Source: Alphaproteobacteria bacterium (lineage in GTDB: Bacteria; Pseudomonadota; Alphaproteobacteria; Puniceispirillales; Puniceispirillaceae). Taken from it: 6,176 bases of DNA. The notes beneath the pieces were generated by a model. That model made no database searches. It saw only the letters and a list, made by a program, of their open reading frames with translations, and was not told the origin of the DNA. The translations under genes and the position numbers were made by a program. Numbering within the stretch: the first letter of the stretch is position 1; each line of letters starts with the position of its first letter. Positions 5,869 through 6,176 of this stretch are shown here, piece after piece. The DNA lies in NCBI GenBank assembly GCA_011526395.1, contig WTHW01000082.1, positions 1 to 6,176 of the forward strand, written 5' to 3'.

Positions 5869-6030
5869 CTAGCTGTTATCCTTTTGAGGGGCGATGGGTT
5901 TGTCTTTATCTGATGATGCTGATGAGCGTTTGCGCGCTTGGGCTTTGCGTTTGAATAAATTATCACGCAATGCCTGACTTAATCTGTCTGCACGCTGTTG
6001 TTTTTCATCATTGTTATTTTTGCTTGCCAT
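5869..6030 (-). CDS. Small basic conserved-looking protein (53 aa) upstream of murA
   Basis: A 53-residue reading frame runs from ATG at 6030 to a TAG whose last base directly precedes the murA ATG. The N terminus is polar (MASKNNNDEKQQRADR). The middle, RLSQALRDNLFKRKAQARKR (16-35), is a strongly basic predicted helix, and the tail is rich in Ser, Lys and Asp. Small proteins with an LRxALRxNLxxRKAQ-like core occur at this position in other Alphaproteobacteria, as far as I recall, but no function is known to me. The murA Shine-Dalgarno (AAGGA, 5883-5879) lies inside its last codons, and the stop-start junction has zero spacing. This is strong positional evidence for a real gene co-translated with murA. 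Its own Shine-Dalgarno is weak. An in-frame stop (6066-6064) precludes a longer ATG start. Confidence 0.75.
   Translation of the reverse strand: MASKNNNDEKQQRADRLSQALRDNLFKRKAQARKRSSASSDKDKPIAPQKDNS
5879..5883 (-). promoter_or_regulatory. Shine-Dalgarno of murA inside the upstream small gene
   Basis: AAGGA on the minus strand lies 10 bases before the murA ATG and within the last codons of the 53-residue gene. It supports the murA start at 5868 and links translation of the two genes. Confidence 0.7.
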
Positions 6031-6063
6031 GGTTTCTTGCGATATCACTTTTTGCTGTCTGAC

Positions 6064-6176
6064 CTATCTGCGCACCTTACTGCCTGACATTTCCAATTCT
6101 GGCTTCTCAGGAAACAACACCAACAGGTCATCCATAAAACTACTTTGTGTTAAATTATTAACACAGATATAAATAC
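6064..6176 (-). CDS. Possible C-terminal end of an upstream gene (partial, doubtful)
   Basis: One minus-strand frame stays open from the window edge to a TAG at 6066-6064, giving about 37 codons. From an internal ATG at 6135 it reads MDDLLVLFPEKPELEM and ends SGSKVRR. I do not recognise it. It could be the end of a gene outside the window, a 23-residue short peptide, or chance. The first third is very AT-rich and contains a perfect palindrome, which fits a regulatory region better than coding sequence. The tail-like second part looks more coding in codon content. Both readings cannot hold for the AT-rich third. Confidence 0.25.
   Translation of the reverse strand, partial: IYICVNNLTQSSFMDDLLVLFPEKPELEMSGSKVRR
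6146..6165. repeat. Perfect 20-bp AT-rich palindrome upstream of the small gene and murA
   Basis: The arms TGTGTTAA and TTAACACA are perfect 8-base complements around a 4-base AT centre. It lies 116 bases upstream of the 53-residue gene's ATG, the first confident gene of the murA block. It has no T-run after it on either strand, so a terminator is unlikely. The spacing does not match CRP/FNR half-site spacing. A regulator-binding operator near the murA-operon promoter is the most natural guess; no regulator can be named. Confidence 0.5.

Noticed and set aside
1..6176. Mobile elements, CRISPR array, toxin-antitoxin or phage genes
   Set aside because: No regularly spaced repeats, transposase or integrase motifs or terminal inverted repeats were found; although a tRNA is present, there is no sign of integration on the visible side.

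Overview
The window is an ordinary alphaproteobacterial housekeeping block. Every confident gene lies on the minus strand, so the genes read from high to low coordinates. In transcription order they are: a possible gene end entering from outside the window (6176-6064), a 53-residue basic protein (6030-5869), murA, a DUF2948 protein, a short-form hisG, a UPF0262 protein, a low-molecular-weight phosphatase-like protein, infA (IF-1), a Maf nucleotide pyrophosphatase, a short RNase E/G homologue, yacG, and the 5' three quarters of a tRNA-Phe(GAA) cut by the window start. DUF2948 and UPF0262, with the series phosphatase - infA - maf - RNase E/G - yacG - tRNA-Phe, are typical of Alphaproteobacteria. 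The moderate, not high, GC content would suit a marine lineage such as SAR116 or a relative, but that is inference from composition and gene order only.

Layout: 5869-6176 holds the small gene and an AT-rich stretch with a perfect 20-bp palindrome. The block 6030-4094 is tightly packed (gaps of 0, 18 and 10 bp) and is probably one operon: small protein, murA, DUF2948, hisG. A 52-bp gap with a GC-rich inverted repeat separates hisG from UPF0262; hisD, often found next to hisG here in related genomes, is absent. UPF0262 and the phosphatase are 19 bp apart. A 74-bp gap with a palindrome and a candidate promoter precedes infA. After a further 66-bp gap come maf, RNase E/G and yacG, each 10 bp apart, with the yacG Shine-Dalgarno overlapping the RNase stop codon. 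A good sigma70-like promoter and a nested hairpin precede the tRNA gene.

Functionally the block mixes cell-wall precursor synthesis (murA), the first step of histidine synthesis (hisG), translation initiation (infA), nucleotide-pool hygiene (maf), RNA processing (RNase E/G), DNA gyrase inhibition (yacG) and a tRNA. Several members (53-aa protein, DUF2948, UPF0262, phosphatase) have no established function. I found no mobile element, CRISPR array, toxin-antitoxin pair, phage gene or other clear new system. The points worth checking are the missing hisD, the overlooked 53-aa gene, the short RNase E/G form, and four inverted repeats in the intergenic gaps.
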